Assembly (NCBI RefSeq): GCF_019890615.1
Contig: NZ_JAINVZ010000039.1
Span: 1-42,836 of the forward strand
DNA: 42,836 bases
Direction: 5' to 3'
Source of the DNA: Streptantibioticus parmotrematis
Lineage (GTDB): Bacteria; Actinomycetota; Actinomycetes; Streptomycetales; Streptomycetaceae
Shown: one piece after another, positions 17,354 to 25,479 of the stretch
Layout of the letters: each line of letters opens with the position of its first letter
Numbering within the stretch: position 1 is the first letter of the stretch
The notes under the pieces: model-generated
What the model was told of the DNA's origin: nothing
What the model saw: only the letters and a program-made list of their open reading frames with translations
Databases searched by the model: none
Made by a program: the position numbers and the translations under genes

Positions 17354-17665
17354 TCACACCGCCTTGTCCGCCGCGAGGCCGAGCGCCTTGGCGGCTGCCT
17401 TGGGGCTGTGGAAAGTGCCTGCCGTCATCAGTTGTCCTTCAGGCACCGCGACCCAGCTCGCCTGCCGGGCAGGTCCGCCGGCCAAGCGGATCGATCCGAG
17501 GTACTCACCGTCGTACGTGACGAGCTGGATCGCGTCGCTGTGCGGGTACAGCTTGCTGCGCACCAGCCCTTGGGTGTCATGAGCCTTGGCGAGTACCGAA
17601 TCGCGCTGTGCGGCCGCCGCGTCCGCCCGACTCTTCGCCGCATGGGTAGTGGCTCCGCTGGTCAT
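17354..17665 (-). CDS. Unknown protein, paralogue of the gene at 15228
   Basis: A 103-residue protein starting at ATG 17665 with a Ser/Ala/Lys-rich helix (MTSGATTHAAKSRADAAAAQ) and then AIQLVTYDGEYLGSIRLAGG, ASWVAVPEGQLMTAGTFHS and PKAAAKALGLAADKAV. The second half is similar, in order and spacing, to the protein encoded at 15228, so these are members of one small family on opposite strands flanking the orphan ABC ATPase. The final helix resembles those used for DNA or protein contacts, but no known motif is present. The open frame extends upstream to 17908 without a convincing coding character. Confidence 0.65.
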   Translation of the reverse strand: MTSGATTHAAKSRADAAAAQRDSVLAKAHDTQGLVRSKLYPHSDAIQLVTYDGEYLGSIRLAGGPARQASWVAVPEGQLMTAGTFHSPKAAAKALGLAADKAV

Positions 17666-17959
17666 GACCGCCTCCCAGGATCTCGCGCCTGCTGGGTAGG
17701 ACGCGGCCGACCTCGCGGGACCGCCTCGGGCGTCCGATGAGGTGCGCCCTGCGGCCGGGCCACGACCTACACCCCCACCTACGGGCGGTCCAGGAGCTAC
17801 CGCCGCCCGGGGCAGGCCAGGAACCATCGGCCTTACGGCGTGTCGACCGCTCATCCGCGGTCTGGTGGGATCCACCACCACTTCCAGGATAGCCGCGCAG
17901 ACGACCACGCGTGCCGTGCTGCGACGGCGGTCTTCGTACGGATCCAGCGATGGCGCTGC

Positions 17960-18196
17960 TCAGCCATGCACCCCGGCACCCTTCACGTAGGACTCGTAGC
18001 CCTCCTCCTCCAACTGCTCGGCAAGTTCAGCACCGCCCGATTCCACGATCTTTCCATCGGCGAAAACGTGGACGTAGTCGGGCTGGATGTAGCGCAGGAT
18101 GCGGGTGTAGTGCGTGATCAGCAGCGCAGCCACCCGGCCGGTGGAGCGGACCCGGTTGATGCCTTCCGAGACGATGCGCAGCGCGTCGATGCTCAG
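17960..18196 (-). pseudogene. sufC: Remnant of sufC (Fe-S assembly ATPase), 3' end only
   Basis: Seventy-eight codons match the C-terminus of SufC, the ATPase of the SUF iron-sulfur assembly machine: [20 protein letters not shown], then [40 protein letters not shown] and EGYESYVK. The switch His (ITHY) is present, but Walker A, the signature motif and Walker B, which together need about 170 upstream residues, are missing. Upstream of 18196 the reading frame continues with unrelated, poorly biased sequence. The break is exactly before the LDIDALR block that follows Walker B in intact SufC. No other suf gene is nearby. This is a truncated copy, probably brought in or left by recombination; the functional suf operon should be elsewhere. 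Confidence 0.8.
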
Positions 18197-18570
18197 CCAG
18201 GGGCTGTGAGTAACCGGCCGGCGAATCCCGCCTCCAGGGAGCAGCATCTCGGCAGAAGGGGTCTGGCTGCGTTCAAGGCCTGCGTAGGGGTGACTGCCTC
18301 GACGACGAGAGCCGTCGACCACCCGTAGTTCCGTCAGCGCGACGGCTACGTGTGTTGTCCCGGCGTGGCGGGCGGCGGATGCCCTGCCGCGAGGGCACGC
18401 GGGTTTACGCTCCTGGTGGGCGTGCGGTCCGCGGGCCCTGGGCGGTGGGGCTCGCCTGCCTCGAACCTCGGCATCTGATGCCGACAACGGTCCCTACTCG
18501 TCAGCACGCGCTCGTCGCGGGCGCAGGACGAGTGGGAGCGTGACATGCGAACGTTCAGGCAGGCGGTGAC
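18197..18570. other. Gene-free stretch
   Basis: About 370 bases between the sufC remnant and the divergent kinase-like gene. No frame with convincing coding character and no recognised RNA. The last 60 bases should hold the promoter of the kinase-like/GH57 gene pair. Confidence 0.35.
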
Positions 18571-19644
18571 GTGCGAGTGACCTCCTATGCGCATCGCCAG
18601 GGCGAAGAAGGTTCCGTTCTCGACGCTGATCAGTGCGCCGAGCTCATCAGCAGCACCGTGCCCGAGATCGTCGTGGGGCTGTGGAGCCTGGACGAGGTTG
18701 CGGTGACCAGCGTCGAGGATCATGCCGGTACGTGGCTCATGTCGGTACGCGCCGGGTTGACCGACCACGTCGTGGGAGTTTCGAGAGCGCAGGACCTGGT
18801 GATCAAGTTCGGTCACCGTAAGGAAGGATGGCATGCCGACCGCGCCTCACGACTGCTGCACGCCGAGGGCCTGGGGCAGCCGCCGAACATGGTGGTCCGG
18901 AGCCTGGGCGTCGGCAGCGGGGGCGTGTTGGTGACCGAGGCCGCCACCGGGCGTCCGTGGGCCGACTGCCTGGCCGGCCCTGACGCGGGCCGGACAGCGG
19001 ACGCCGTCGCCCGTTTCCTCCTCGCTCTGCAGAACGCGGACGCCTCCTTGCCGCTACCGGCCGGAGAGCAAAGCCGCACCACCATGGAGATCAGTGCTCT
19101 GCTCAGCCTGGCGGGACGTGAACTCCCCAGAGTAAGTGGGTACTTGGAGGAACTAGCGGGTCGCCTGGAGCGTGCGCTGGTCCCAACCGCAGGAGAGGCT
19201 CCCGTTGCGAGCCATGGCGACTTTCATCCGCGCAACGTGCTCGTCGACTGGTCGTCGAGCACGGACCAACCATGCGTCACGGCCATCGATCTCGATCACG
19301 CCGGTCGACGCGAACCGGCCTTCGACGTCGGGTACGCCTTGTGGCAAGTGCTGGTAACCGCCCATCACCTTGGCCTGGAAGTGGAACAGGCAGCCCCCGC
19401 GGCACATCGCTTGTGGACCTCCTACCGGGATGGCGGCGGTCTTGCCACGGAGGAACGAGTAACAGTGCAGATGATCAGGGCCTTCGTCCAGGTCACGCAC
19501 TTCGAGCACCTGGGATTCGGAGGTGCGCCATTGGCCTCACTCCTCGAGTGGGCCCGGATCGCCGCGCGGATCTCGCGGCATGGCCCAGACATTCTCGCGA
19601 ATCCGGATATCGGTGCGGGCCGTGACAGCGCAGGAGCACGATGA
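18571..19644 (+). CDS. Phosphotransferase (APH/choline kinase-like fold), upstream of GH57 gene
   Basis: A 357-residue kinase-like protein. The N-lobe contains DLVIKFGHRKEGWHADRASRLLHAEGLG, where VIKF could be the ATP-binding Lys strand. The catalytic loop is PVASHGDFHPRNVLVDW at about residue 211, followed by the metal-ligand Asp in VTAIDLDHAGRREPAFDVGY. This is a complete set for the APH superfamily. Its stop overlaps the start of the GH57 gene by 4 bp, so the two products are probably used together, for example on a sugar or glycan. A GTG start at 18571 is given; GTG at 18577 is equally possible. Substrate cannot be told from the sequence. Confidence 0.75.
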   Translation: MRVTSYAHRQGEEGSVLDADQCAELISSTVPEIVVGLWSLDEVAVTSVEDHAGTWLMSVRAGLTDHVVGVSRAQDLVIKFGHRKEGWHADRASRLLHAEGLGQPPNMVVRSLGVGSGGVLVTEAATGRPWADCLAGPDAGRTADAVARFLLALQNADASLPLPAGEQSRTTMEISALLSLAGRELPRVSGYLEELAGRLERALVPTAGEAPVASHGDFHPRNVLVDWSSSTDQPCVTAIDLDHAGRREPAFDVGYALWQVLVTAHHLGLEVEQAAPAAHRLWTSYRDGGGLATEERVTVQMIRAFVQVTHFEHLGFGGAPLASLLEWARIAARISRHGPDILANPDIGAGRDSAGAR

Positions 19645-21650
19645 ACCGCGAGGACAAGCAGGCCATGGCCTTCGTCCACCACGCCAACCAGTTGGTCATC
19701 GGAGACGGATACGCCGATCGCGATGGCATCAGTGAGATCTGCCGGGGGTACGAGCGGGTCCTCACCCTGCACCACGACCATGGCGTTCCCGCGGCCCTGC
19801 ATCTGTCGGGGACGTTGATCGAGGCTCTGGCCTGGCACCGGCCGGAGTTCCTCCACCGGGTTCGTCAGGCCGTCGCGGAAGGGTGCCTGACCTTGCTCGG
19901 CGGTCCCTACTCCGAGCCCATCATGCCCTTGCTCGCGGCTGAGTCGAACCGTCGGCAACTGATCACCATGGCAGACCTGCTGGAACGTCACCTCGGCGTG
20001 CCGGAAGGCGCCGTGCCCACAGCGTGGCTTCCGGAGCGAGTGTGGCACCCCAGCCTCATGCGCGTGCTGACCGACCCCGGTCTGCCAGGAGGCGGATACC
20101 GGCGCGCCCTCGTGGACGACCGCCTCTTCCATGACGATGTCGGCGGCGGCGCACGATCAGCGGCCGAGAACCCCGGCCCCTACGAGTGGCACAACGCACT
20201 TCCGTCCAGCGTCGCCGGGCTGGTCGACCCCGCCCTCACCGTCGCCCGCACGGTGCCGGGGCCTCGCCCACTCGAACTCATTCCCATCAATTCCTTTCTT
20301 CGCTACCTCATTCCGGCCCGCACTCCTGACCACCTTCGTCTCCTCGACGAATTCGTCGAAGACCTGAGGGGCAGGGCAGCCGACCCGGGGGCGTCGTTGT
20401 TGGTGTACGCCGACGATCTGGAACGCACGGCGGGGGTCGCCGGCTGGGAAGCGGCGCTGGATTCCTATGAGCGCGTCGTACGGTGGGCCGCAAGCCCTGC
20501 CGGACCGGTGCACCCAGTGCACTTGGACACCTGGCTCGACAAGCATCCGCCGCCGGTGAACCCCGTTCCGTCCGCGGGCAGTTACCACGAGCTCGCGGTC
20601 GCCTGGAGTGCCGGGGAGACCTACCAGGGCTGGGCCGGCAGTCCCGAATGGCAGCCCTATCAGCGGTTGATCGATGACACTGGGGCACTGGTCACGGCGG
20701 CCCGGGACCGCCCGGCTGACTCCCGTTTGCTCGATCTCGCGGAGCGTCTGGTGATGGTCGGGATGCATGAGACCGCCTGGCGTGATGCTTCTCCGGAGGG
20801 ACGCCACCTCGCGCCCTGGGTGAAAGCCGTGGCCTCGCACAGCAGGCTTGCCCGCCCGCTCGTGGCTGCCGCACGCTGGTCCGCCGCACAGGCACCGTCG
20901 ATGCCTTGCGCGGCCTTGGTCGACGTGGACGGAGACGGCGATGAGGAGCTACTCCTCGCCGGGCAGACCGTCTGGGCATTGGTGTCGCCCGGCGAAGGTG
21001 GCCGCGTCTGCCTGCTCGCGCACCGCCCTGCGTCGCACCCCGGTGACCAGTCCGGTAACAAGGCCGCGTTGATCGTGGGCAATCCCATCGACCACTGGAA
21101 CTTCCAGGAAGAACTCCACCGCTTCATGGACGTCCCACCCGGCCACCCGGGGGCGCTGACCGAACCCACTTTCCGTCATCTGGCCTGGGCACCGCGGCAG
21201 CCCAAGCGCCACGCGCATGCGGTCACCGTGGACCTGCACCCGCGCAGCGACACCCCTCAGGCAGGCACGCGCCGATACGCGGTGCTCGACGGCGTTCCCG
21301 CGCTGGCTGCCTGCCTCCGCGCCGGGAGCGCGAGTCGGCCGCTCGACGTGGAGAGCGCTCTGGTCCCCGATTACCTGCGCGCGCTGCTCAACGGCCGTGC
21401 GGGTTTGCGGCGGACCGGCGGCCACGGCTGGGCCGGATGGTCACTCGGAGACCGCACATGCTGGGTCGGCTACGACCCGCTGCAGGCGTGCTCGATCCCG
21501 CCCCGCTGGACGGCAGCCGGGCACAGCTGCCCATTCGCGCTGAGGTCCTGCACGGGACACCTGGACGTGCTCATCGGTGCCGGGCCGGTCACCGATTCCC
21601 ACCTCGCCAGTTGGCTCGACACCAGTCGAGCGGTTCTCCACGCGAGGTGA
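19641..21650 (+). CDS. Glycoside hydrolase family 57-like protein
   Basis: A 669-residue protein whose first 300 residues fit GH57, a family of alpha-glucan amylases, branching enzymes and 4-alpha-glucanotransferases. Motif 1 is FVHHANQLVIGDGYAD (residues 11-26), in place of the usual HQP. A region GGPYSEPIMPLL matches motif 2. TAWLPERVWHP (127-137) matches motif 3 with the nucleophile Glu132. LLVYADDLERTAG (253-265) matches motif 4 with the acid/base Asp258 or 259. The C-terminal part is beta-rich and contains a calcium-loop-like DVDGDGDEEL around residue 433-442. No signal peptide, so it is cytoplasmic. It is coupled to the kinase-like gene by a 4-bp overlap. A role in storage or signalling glucan turnover is inferred. 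Confidence 0.8.
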   Translation: MNREDKQAMAFVHHANQLVIGDGYADRDGISEICRGYERVLTLHHDHGVPAALHLSGTLIEALAWHRPEFLHRVRQAVAEGCLTLLGGPYSEPIMPLLAAESNRRQLITMADLLERHLGVPEGAVPTAWLPERVWHPSLMRVLTDPGLPGGGYRRALVDDRLFHDDVGGGARSAAENPGPYEWHNALPSSVAGLVDPALTVARTVPGPRPLELIPINSFLRYLIPARTPDHLRLLDEFVEDLRGRAADPGASLLVYADDLERTAGVAGWEAALDSYERVVRWAASPAGPVHPVHLDTWLDKHPPPVNPVPSAGSYHELAVAWSAGETYQGWAGSPEWQPYQRLIDDTGALVTAARDRPADSRLLDLAERLVMVGMHETAWRDASPEGRHLAPWVKAVASHSRLARPLVAAARWSAAQAPSMPCAALVDVDGDGDEELLLAGQTVWALVSPGEGGRVCLLAHRPASHPGDQSGNKAALIVGNPIDHWNFQEELHRFMDVPPGHPGALTEPTFRHLAWAPRQPKRHAHAVTVDLHPRSDTPQAGTRRYAVLDGVPALAACLRAGSASRPLDVESALVPDYLRALLNGRAGLRRTGGHGWAGWSLGDRTCWVGYDPLQACSIPPRWTAAGHSCPFALRSCTGHLDVLIGAGPVTDSHLASWLDTSRAVLHAR

Positions 21651-21725
21651 CGTGGCAGGTAACCGCACCGGAGGGACGTGCTTCGGTGGCCAGTTCACCG
21701 CAAGAGGCACGTTCATGGTGGCCAA

Positions 21726-22019
21726 TCAGTCACGACGAGCGAAAGGGAGGTACGTGAGCACCAGAAGCGCGTAGCAGAACAGGACCGTGACGCCGATGGC
21801 GACGAAAGAGTCCATCCCGATGCAGATGCCGATGACGAGCATCGCGAGACCTGCGGCGAGCGGCACCATGGCCGCGGCGACTCGGACGAACGGCACCAGT
21901 CGGCGCGCCCTCAACCGGCCCCTGAGCCAGGCCATGGTCACGGCAAGACGCAGATCGTCCTGCAGAAGTTGGCTCTCCAGCCGATCGAGCGCACCGCGTT
22001 CCTCTTCGGACAGCCCCAT
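21726..22019 (-). CDS. DUF3040 small membrane protein
   Basis: A 97-residue protein with the actinobacterial DUF3040 pattern: MGLSEEERGALDRLESQLLQDD at the N-terminus, followed by an Arg-rich stretch and two hydrophobic segments (VRVAAAMVPLAAGLAMLVIG and FVAIGVTVLFCYALLVLTYL). The start ATG at 22019 is the family's usual start. It is convergent with the GH57 gene, whose stop is 75 bases away. Such proteins are widespread and paralogous in Streptomyces; function is unknown. Confidence 0.85.
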   Translation of the reverse strand: MGLSEEERGALDRLESQLLQDDLRLAVTMAWLRGRLRARRLVPFVRVAAAMVPLAAGLAMLVIGICIGMDSFVAIGVTVLFCYALLVLTYLPFARRD

Positions 22020-22554
22020 GTCAGCGGGCCCGCAGGCTCAACGCGCACCCCGCAGTGGGCTGTCCCGCGCGAGGCGATGACGTGACGATGAGCATGCCTG
22101 TCCCCTGTCTCCGTTGGACAGGGACCGTTGGCGGTGTTCCTACCGCGGATATCGGCGAGCCCCACCGCCGTTCGCGCTGCGTATACCTATCACAATGATA
22201 GGAGCTCGCGAGGGAAACCGGCCCGGCCGCGACGGTGGATGTCCTCTTTGTCGGTCATGCGCGACCTACGGCTGGAGGGGCGCGGGAAGCAGCGCGCCCG
22301 CGCCGAAACGTGGGTGCAGACGGGCAAAGGCGAACACTTCTGTGAAGTGATTCATTTCAGGACACCTTGGCGGGGCGGCCGCACGTCCCCCCGCTCGGCG
22401 CCTAGACTACGCCCAGGCGATGGAGCCCGCCTGGCCCCCGGGATTCGGGGCTGCCGAACTGCCGTTGAGTTGCTGATGGCGCCTGTCACTTGCTGTGGCC
22501 TTGAGGCCACCACTGTGCCGGGAGTGCCTCGTGCCTGGATTCGCCCCTTCAGCA
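22020..22554. other. Gene-free stretch with one palindrome
   Basis: About 535 bases between the divergent DUF3040 and repeat-HTH genes. No coding frame is convincing. It holds a perfect inverted repeat, CCTATCA-CAA-TGATAGG, at 22186-22202, in a locally AT-richer patch; this could be an operator. Confidence 0.4.
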
Positions 22555-23397
22555 ATGCGCCCATGGGTGTGCACCGTTGACGACGAGAACAGCTCAGTCG
22601 TGAGCCGCGTCTGTCATTCGTACGTCTGCGAACGCCTCTCGGTGGCGGAGATCGCTCGCAGGACCTGCTTGTCGCGAGGTGAGGTGACGAGCATCTTGCT
22701 GGATGCCCACATCACCGTGGCGCCACGTGGTGCGGGCCAGCGCCACGGCGCGGGCAGTTCAACGGCGTTCGGCGAACTCCTGGTCGAGCTGTACGTGGAA
22801 CGGGGCCTCAGCAGCGCGGAGATCGGTGACCTGCTGGGCATGAGCGGCCGTGCGGTGAGAAGACGGCTGGCAGAACACGCAATTCCACGACGGCGCAGAG
22901 GACGCCCCGGTCTGACGGGGCGTGCCCAGCTCCCCGGTCAGGACCTCACCGCGCTGTACGTGGAGGCCGGGATGAGCGCGGAGCAGGTCGCCGCCAGACT
23001 CGGCAGCACCCGGGGCGTCGTGCTGCGGAACGCGCATGACCTCAACCTGCCGGTGAGGCTCGGCGGGTCCGAGCCCCGTGGAGAGCCGGCGACCATCCAG
23101 CTGGTCACCGCACTCTACGCCGACCCGTTGGTCGCCGCCGCACTTCGACGGCATCGCGTCCCTGTCGTACCTGCTGAGCGAGGGCGTCTGCATGACCGCT
23201 TCCCAGTGCCGGTTCCGCTGACGAAGGACCTGCTCTCCGACCTGTACCTCGAATGCGGTGTGGCCAACACCCACATCGAGCTGCTCACCGGCCAACCCGC
23301 TGTCACGGTGGGGCGACGTCTGCATCGCGCCGGAATCCCCGTGCGAGGACGCGGTGGACGGTGCCCGTTTCTCCGTCGCTGGCGAGCCGCGTTGTAG
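22555..23397 (+). CDS. Protein with tandem helix-turn-helix repeats, probably DNA binding
   Basis: About 280 residues (ATG 22555; an internal GTG at 22567 is an alternative) made of repeated homeodomain-like units. Each has the form of a short acidic/hydrophobic helix, SxAEI, a turn and a second helix: ERLSVAEIARRTCLSRGEVT, ERGLSSAEIGDLLGMSGRAV, EAGMSAEQVAARLGSTRGVV and ECGVANTHIELLTGQPAVTV. Each unit is followed by an Arg/Pro-rich tail such as AIPRRRRGRPG or GIPVRGRGGR. The periodicity is about 65 to 75 residues. No other domain is present. A repeat array of this kind suggests binding to a long or repeated DNA site. It stands alone; the palindrome at 22186 is about 350 bases upstream of its start. 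Confidence 0.65.
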   Translation: MRPWVCTVDDENSSVVSRVCHSYVCERLSVAEIARRTCLSRGEVTSILLDAHITVAPRGAGQRHGAGSSTAFGELLVELYVERGLSSAEIGDLLGMSGRAVRRRLAEHAIPRRRRGRPGLTGRAQLPGQDLTALYVEAGMSAEQVAARLGSTRGVVLRNAHDLNLPVRLGGSEPRGEPATIQLVTALYADPLVAAALRRHRVPVVPAERGRLHDRFPVPVPLTKDLLSDLYLECGVANTHIELLTGQPAVTVGRRLHRAGIPVRGRGGRCPFLRRWRAAL

Positions 23398-23690
23398 AAA
23401 GCGGGCCAGGCAAGTGGAACAAGCAGCCTGCGGCGCCTTGACCTGATGGGTGGCGAAGCTGTTCACTCTCCCCAGGTGATGGACCCCACCCGGGTATTCG
23501 AACCCGAACCGCCCCCCACGGGCTGATGGCTCCTGACAGTGTTCGCCCATGTCGGTCGGCGCACGTCGGAGGTGCCCATGGATCCATCCCAGCCCGCCCT
23601 CGCTCTCTTCACCCCAGGGCTCGGCGCGCCTCGTACGACGACCGCCTCCTCGCTCCCGGTCGCTCACCGCGCCGGAACGGGGGCCGGCCG

Positions 23691-23894
23691 ATGAACTGCT
23701 ACGACTGCGTGCTCGACGGAACCATCGCTCCGGCGGTGGCCGTGTGCAGCCGCTGCGGCTCAGGCGCCTGTCTCAACCACGTGCGCGTGACAGCCGAACA
23801 TCCGCACCGCGTGACCGGCACCGGTGTGGCGACCATGCCGAGAACGGCCCGCCGTGCCACCTGTCCCACTTGCTACGCGGCGGAGCGTACCTGA
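23691..23894 (+). CDS. DUF2180 family zinc-ribbon-like protein
   Basis: A 67-residue protein of the actinobacterial DUF2180 family. It has MNCYDCVLDG at the start, then AVCSRCGSGACLNHVRV, and a final ATCPTCYAAE. The paired cysteines (CxxC at 3-6, CxxC in the middle with a following C and H, and CxxC at the end) should bind zinc. The ATG at 23691 follows GGCCGGCCG; the ribosome site is weak. It is encoded before, and in the same direction as, the MoxR-type operon, with 137 bases between. Function unknown; such proteins are often near stress genes in Streptomyces. Confidence 0.82.
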   Translation: MNCYDCVLDGTIAPAVAVCSRCGSGACLNHVRVTAEHPHRVTGTGVATMPRTARRATCPTCYAAERT

Positions 23895-24031
23895 CCCTCT
23901 CCTGCGCGGGTCGGCATGCCCCGCAGCGGCGCCGTCCGCACAATGGATTCCACAGAGGTGATGGGGCTCACCTGACGAACCGCGGTCAGCCGCTGACGGT
24001 CCCTGGGAGATGCGACCAGGGAGAGGTGTGC

Positions 24032-24973
24032 ATGCGATCTGCCGGTCCCCGTGTGGTGGCATCGCGCCCAGCCGTGGCATTCGCCCTACTCCTGGTGGCC
24101 GCGCTCGGCATGGCCGCGCGCCCCACCGCGCCGCGCCGGACACACGCTCTCGACGGCACCGCGCTCGGGGTGGTGGCGATGGGGCTCGCCGTGGTCCAGA
24201 TGGGACTGCTGGTGTGGCTGGTGCTGTCCGGACGGCGCTGGCGCAGGCGCCGGGACGACGAGAACGAACGGCTGCCTCAGCCGGTGCCCATGAGTCGTTG
24301 GGCACGGCCGACGGCGCTGCTGGGCGTTCTCGCGATGCTGGTGGTGCCGTGGGTTGTCCTGGTGGCGATCGGCCGACGTACGGGTGCCGGAGGCAACGCG
24401 GTGGTGCCACGACGGCCGGTCTCGTCGCCCGTACCCACGGCCGACGCCTCCCCGGCTCCCCGTATCCCCTCGGGGCACCATGTGGCCTCGGCGCAGGAGA
24501 CCGGGTGGCTGCTGTGGATCCTGGCGTTGAGCGCGGTTGTGGTGGTGTCGGTGGTGGTCGGATTCCTGTGGTCGCACGGCTGGAGGAACGTCCATGTGGA
24601 GGGCGCCCCGGGTCGGCGGGGCGCCCGATCGGGTTTGCTGACTCCGGCAGTTGACGGCACCGCGGCGCCCACGGGGGATCGGTCCGATCCCCGCCAGGCC
24701 GTCATCGCCTGCTGGAGCGTGCTGCGCGACGAAGCGGCCCGGCGCGGCGCACGCCCCTCCCCCGCCGACACCCCGGAGCGGCTGTTGCGCCGAGCCGGGG
24801 ACGTGGGACTCGCAGGCGGGGAGGCGGGACCGCGGCTGGCCGGCCTGTTCCGCGAGGCACGTTTCAGCACGCATCCCATCACCGAGGAGCACCGCGTGCG
24901 CGCCGAGGACGCTCTGCGCCGAATCACCAGGCATCACGCCGACGTGGACGTGGATGGGCACGATGCCCTGTGA
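24032..24973 (+). CDS. DUF4129 domain membrane protein, first gene of MoxR-type operon
   Basis: A 313-residue protein with an N-terminal hydrophobic segment (VAFALLLVAALGMAA), a second (LGVVAMGLAVVQMGLLVWLVL), a third (TALLGVLAMLVVPWVVLVAIG) and a fourth (TGWLLWILALSAVVVVSVVVGFLW). A C-terminal cytoplasmic DUF4129 domain follows: DPRQAVIACWSVLRDEAARR, TPERLLRRAG and ARFSTHPITEEHRVRAEDAL. This domain is found with MoxR, DUF58 and transglutaminase-like proteins. The ATG at 24032 has GGGAGAGG upstream. The next gene overlaps it by 4 bp. Together the five genes form a membrane-linked module, probably for maturing or folding secreted or envelope proteins by analogy with MoxR systems; the target is unknown. 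Confidence 0.85.
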   Translation: MRSAGPRVVASRPAVAFALLLVAALGMAARPTAPRRTHALDGTALGVVAMGLAVVQMGLLVWLVLSGRRWRRRRDDENERLPQPVPMSRWARPTALLGVLAMLVVPWVVLVAIGRRTGAGGNAVVPRRPVSSPVPTADASPAPRIPSGHHVASAQETGWLLWILALSAVVVVSVVVGFLWSHGWRNVHVEGAPGRRGARSGLLTPAVDGTAAPTGDRSDPRQAVIACWSVLRDEAARRGARPSPADTPERLLRRAGDVGLAGGEAGPRLAGLFREARFSTHPITEEHRVRAEDALRRITRHHADVDVDGHDAL

Positions 24974-25479
24974 GACGCGGACTGCTCGCCATGGGGACGT
25001 GCGCGGCTGTCGTCGCCTGTGCCCTCGGCGGCACGCTGCTGGGCCTGTTCGGCTTCGTGGTTGCCGTGGACCTGGTCGCGGTCGTGGTGCTGCTGAGTGT
25101 CCGTCTCACTGTCGCTCCCGTTCCGTCGGCCCGGCCGGTCCCGCAGGCGACGCCGGGGCCGGCGCCTCCTCCGCGGGAGGACCCGGACCTTCCGTTCCGC
25201 GATCACCGCGACATCGAACTCGCCCTCGGCTGGGCCGATTCGTCGGCACGGATCTACGATCACGCCGCGCGGCCATTGGTGCGCGACATCGCCGACCGGG
25301 TGCTGGCCGCCCGCCGTGGCATCGACACCCGCCATGATCCTGACGCCGTTCGAGCGCTCGTCGGCGAGGAGTTGTGGCCGCTGCTCGACCCCTCCCGGCC
25401 CGTCGCCGACGACGACCGGCTGCCGGCGCCGGGGCTGACCGCGTTGGACCGTCTCGCCCGTCGATTGGAGGAACTGTGA
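24970..25479 (+). CDS. Membrane-anchored accessory protein of the MoxR-type operon
   Basis: A 169-residue protein with two adjoining N-terminal hydrophobic segments (LAMGTCAAVVACALGGTLLG and FGFVVAVDLVAVVVLLSVRL), a Pro/Ala-rich linker (residues 50-75) and a soluble helical domain with DIELALGWADSSARIYDHAA and DPDAVRALVGEELWPLLDPS. A protein of this shape is regularly found between DUF4129 and MoxR genes in actinobacteria, but I cannot name the family. It starts with a GTG overlapping the upstream stop by 4 bp and its own stop overlaps the MoxR gene in the same way. Confidence 0.75.
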   Translation: MRRGLLAMGTCAAVVACALGGTLLGLFGFVVAVDLVAVVVLLSVRLTVAPVPSARPVPQATPGPAPPPREDPDLPFRDHRDIELALGWADSSARIYDHAARPLVRDIADRVLAARRGIDTRHDPDAVRALVGEELWPLLDPSRPVADDDRLPAPGLTALDRLARRLEEL

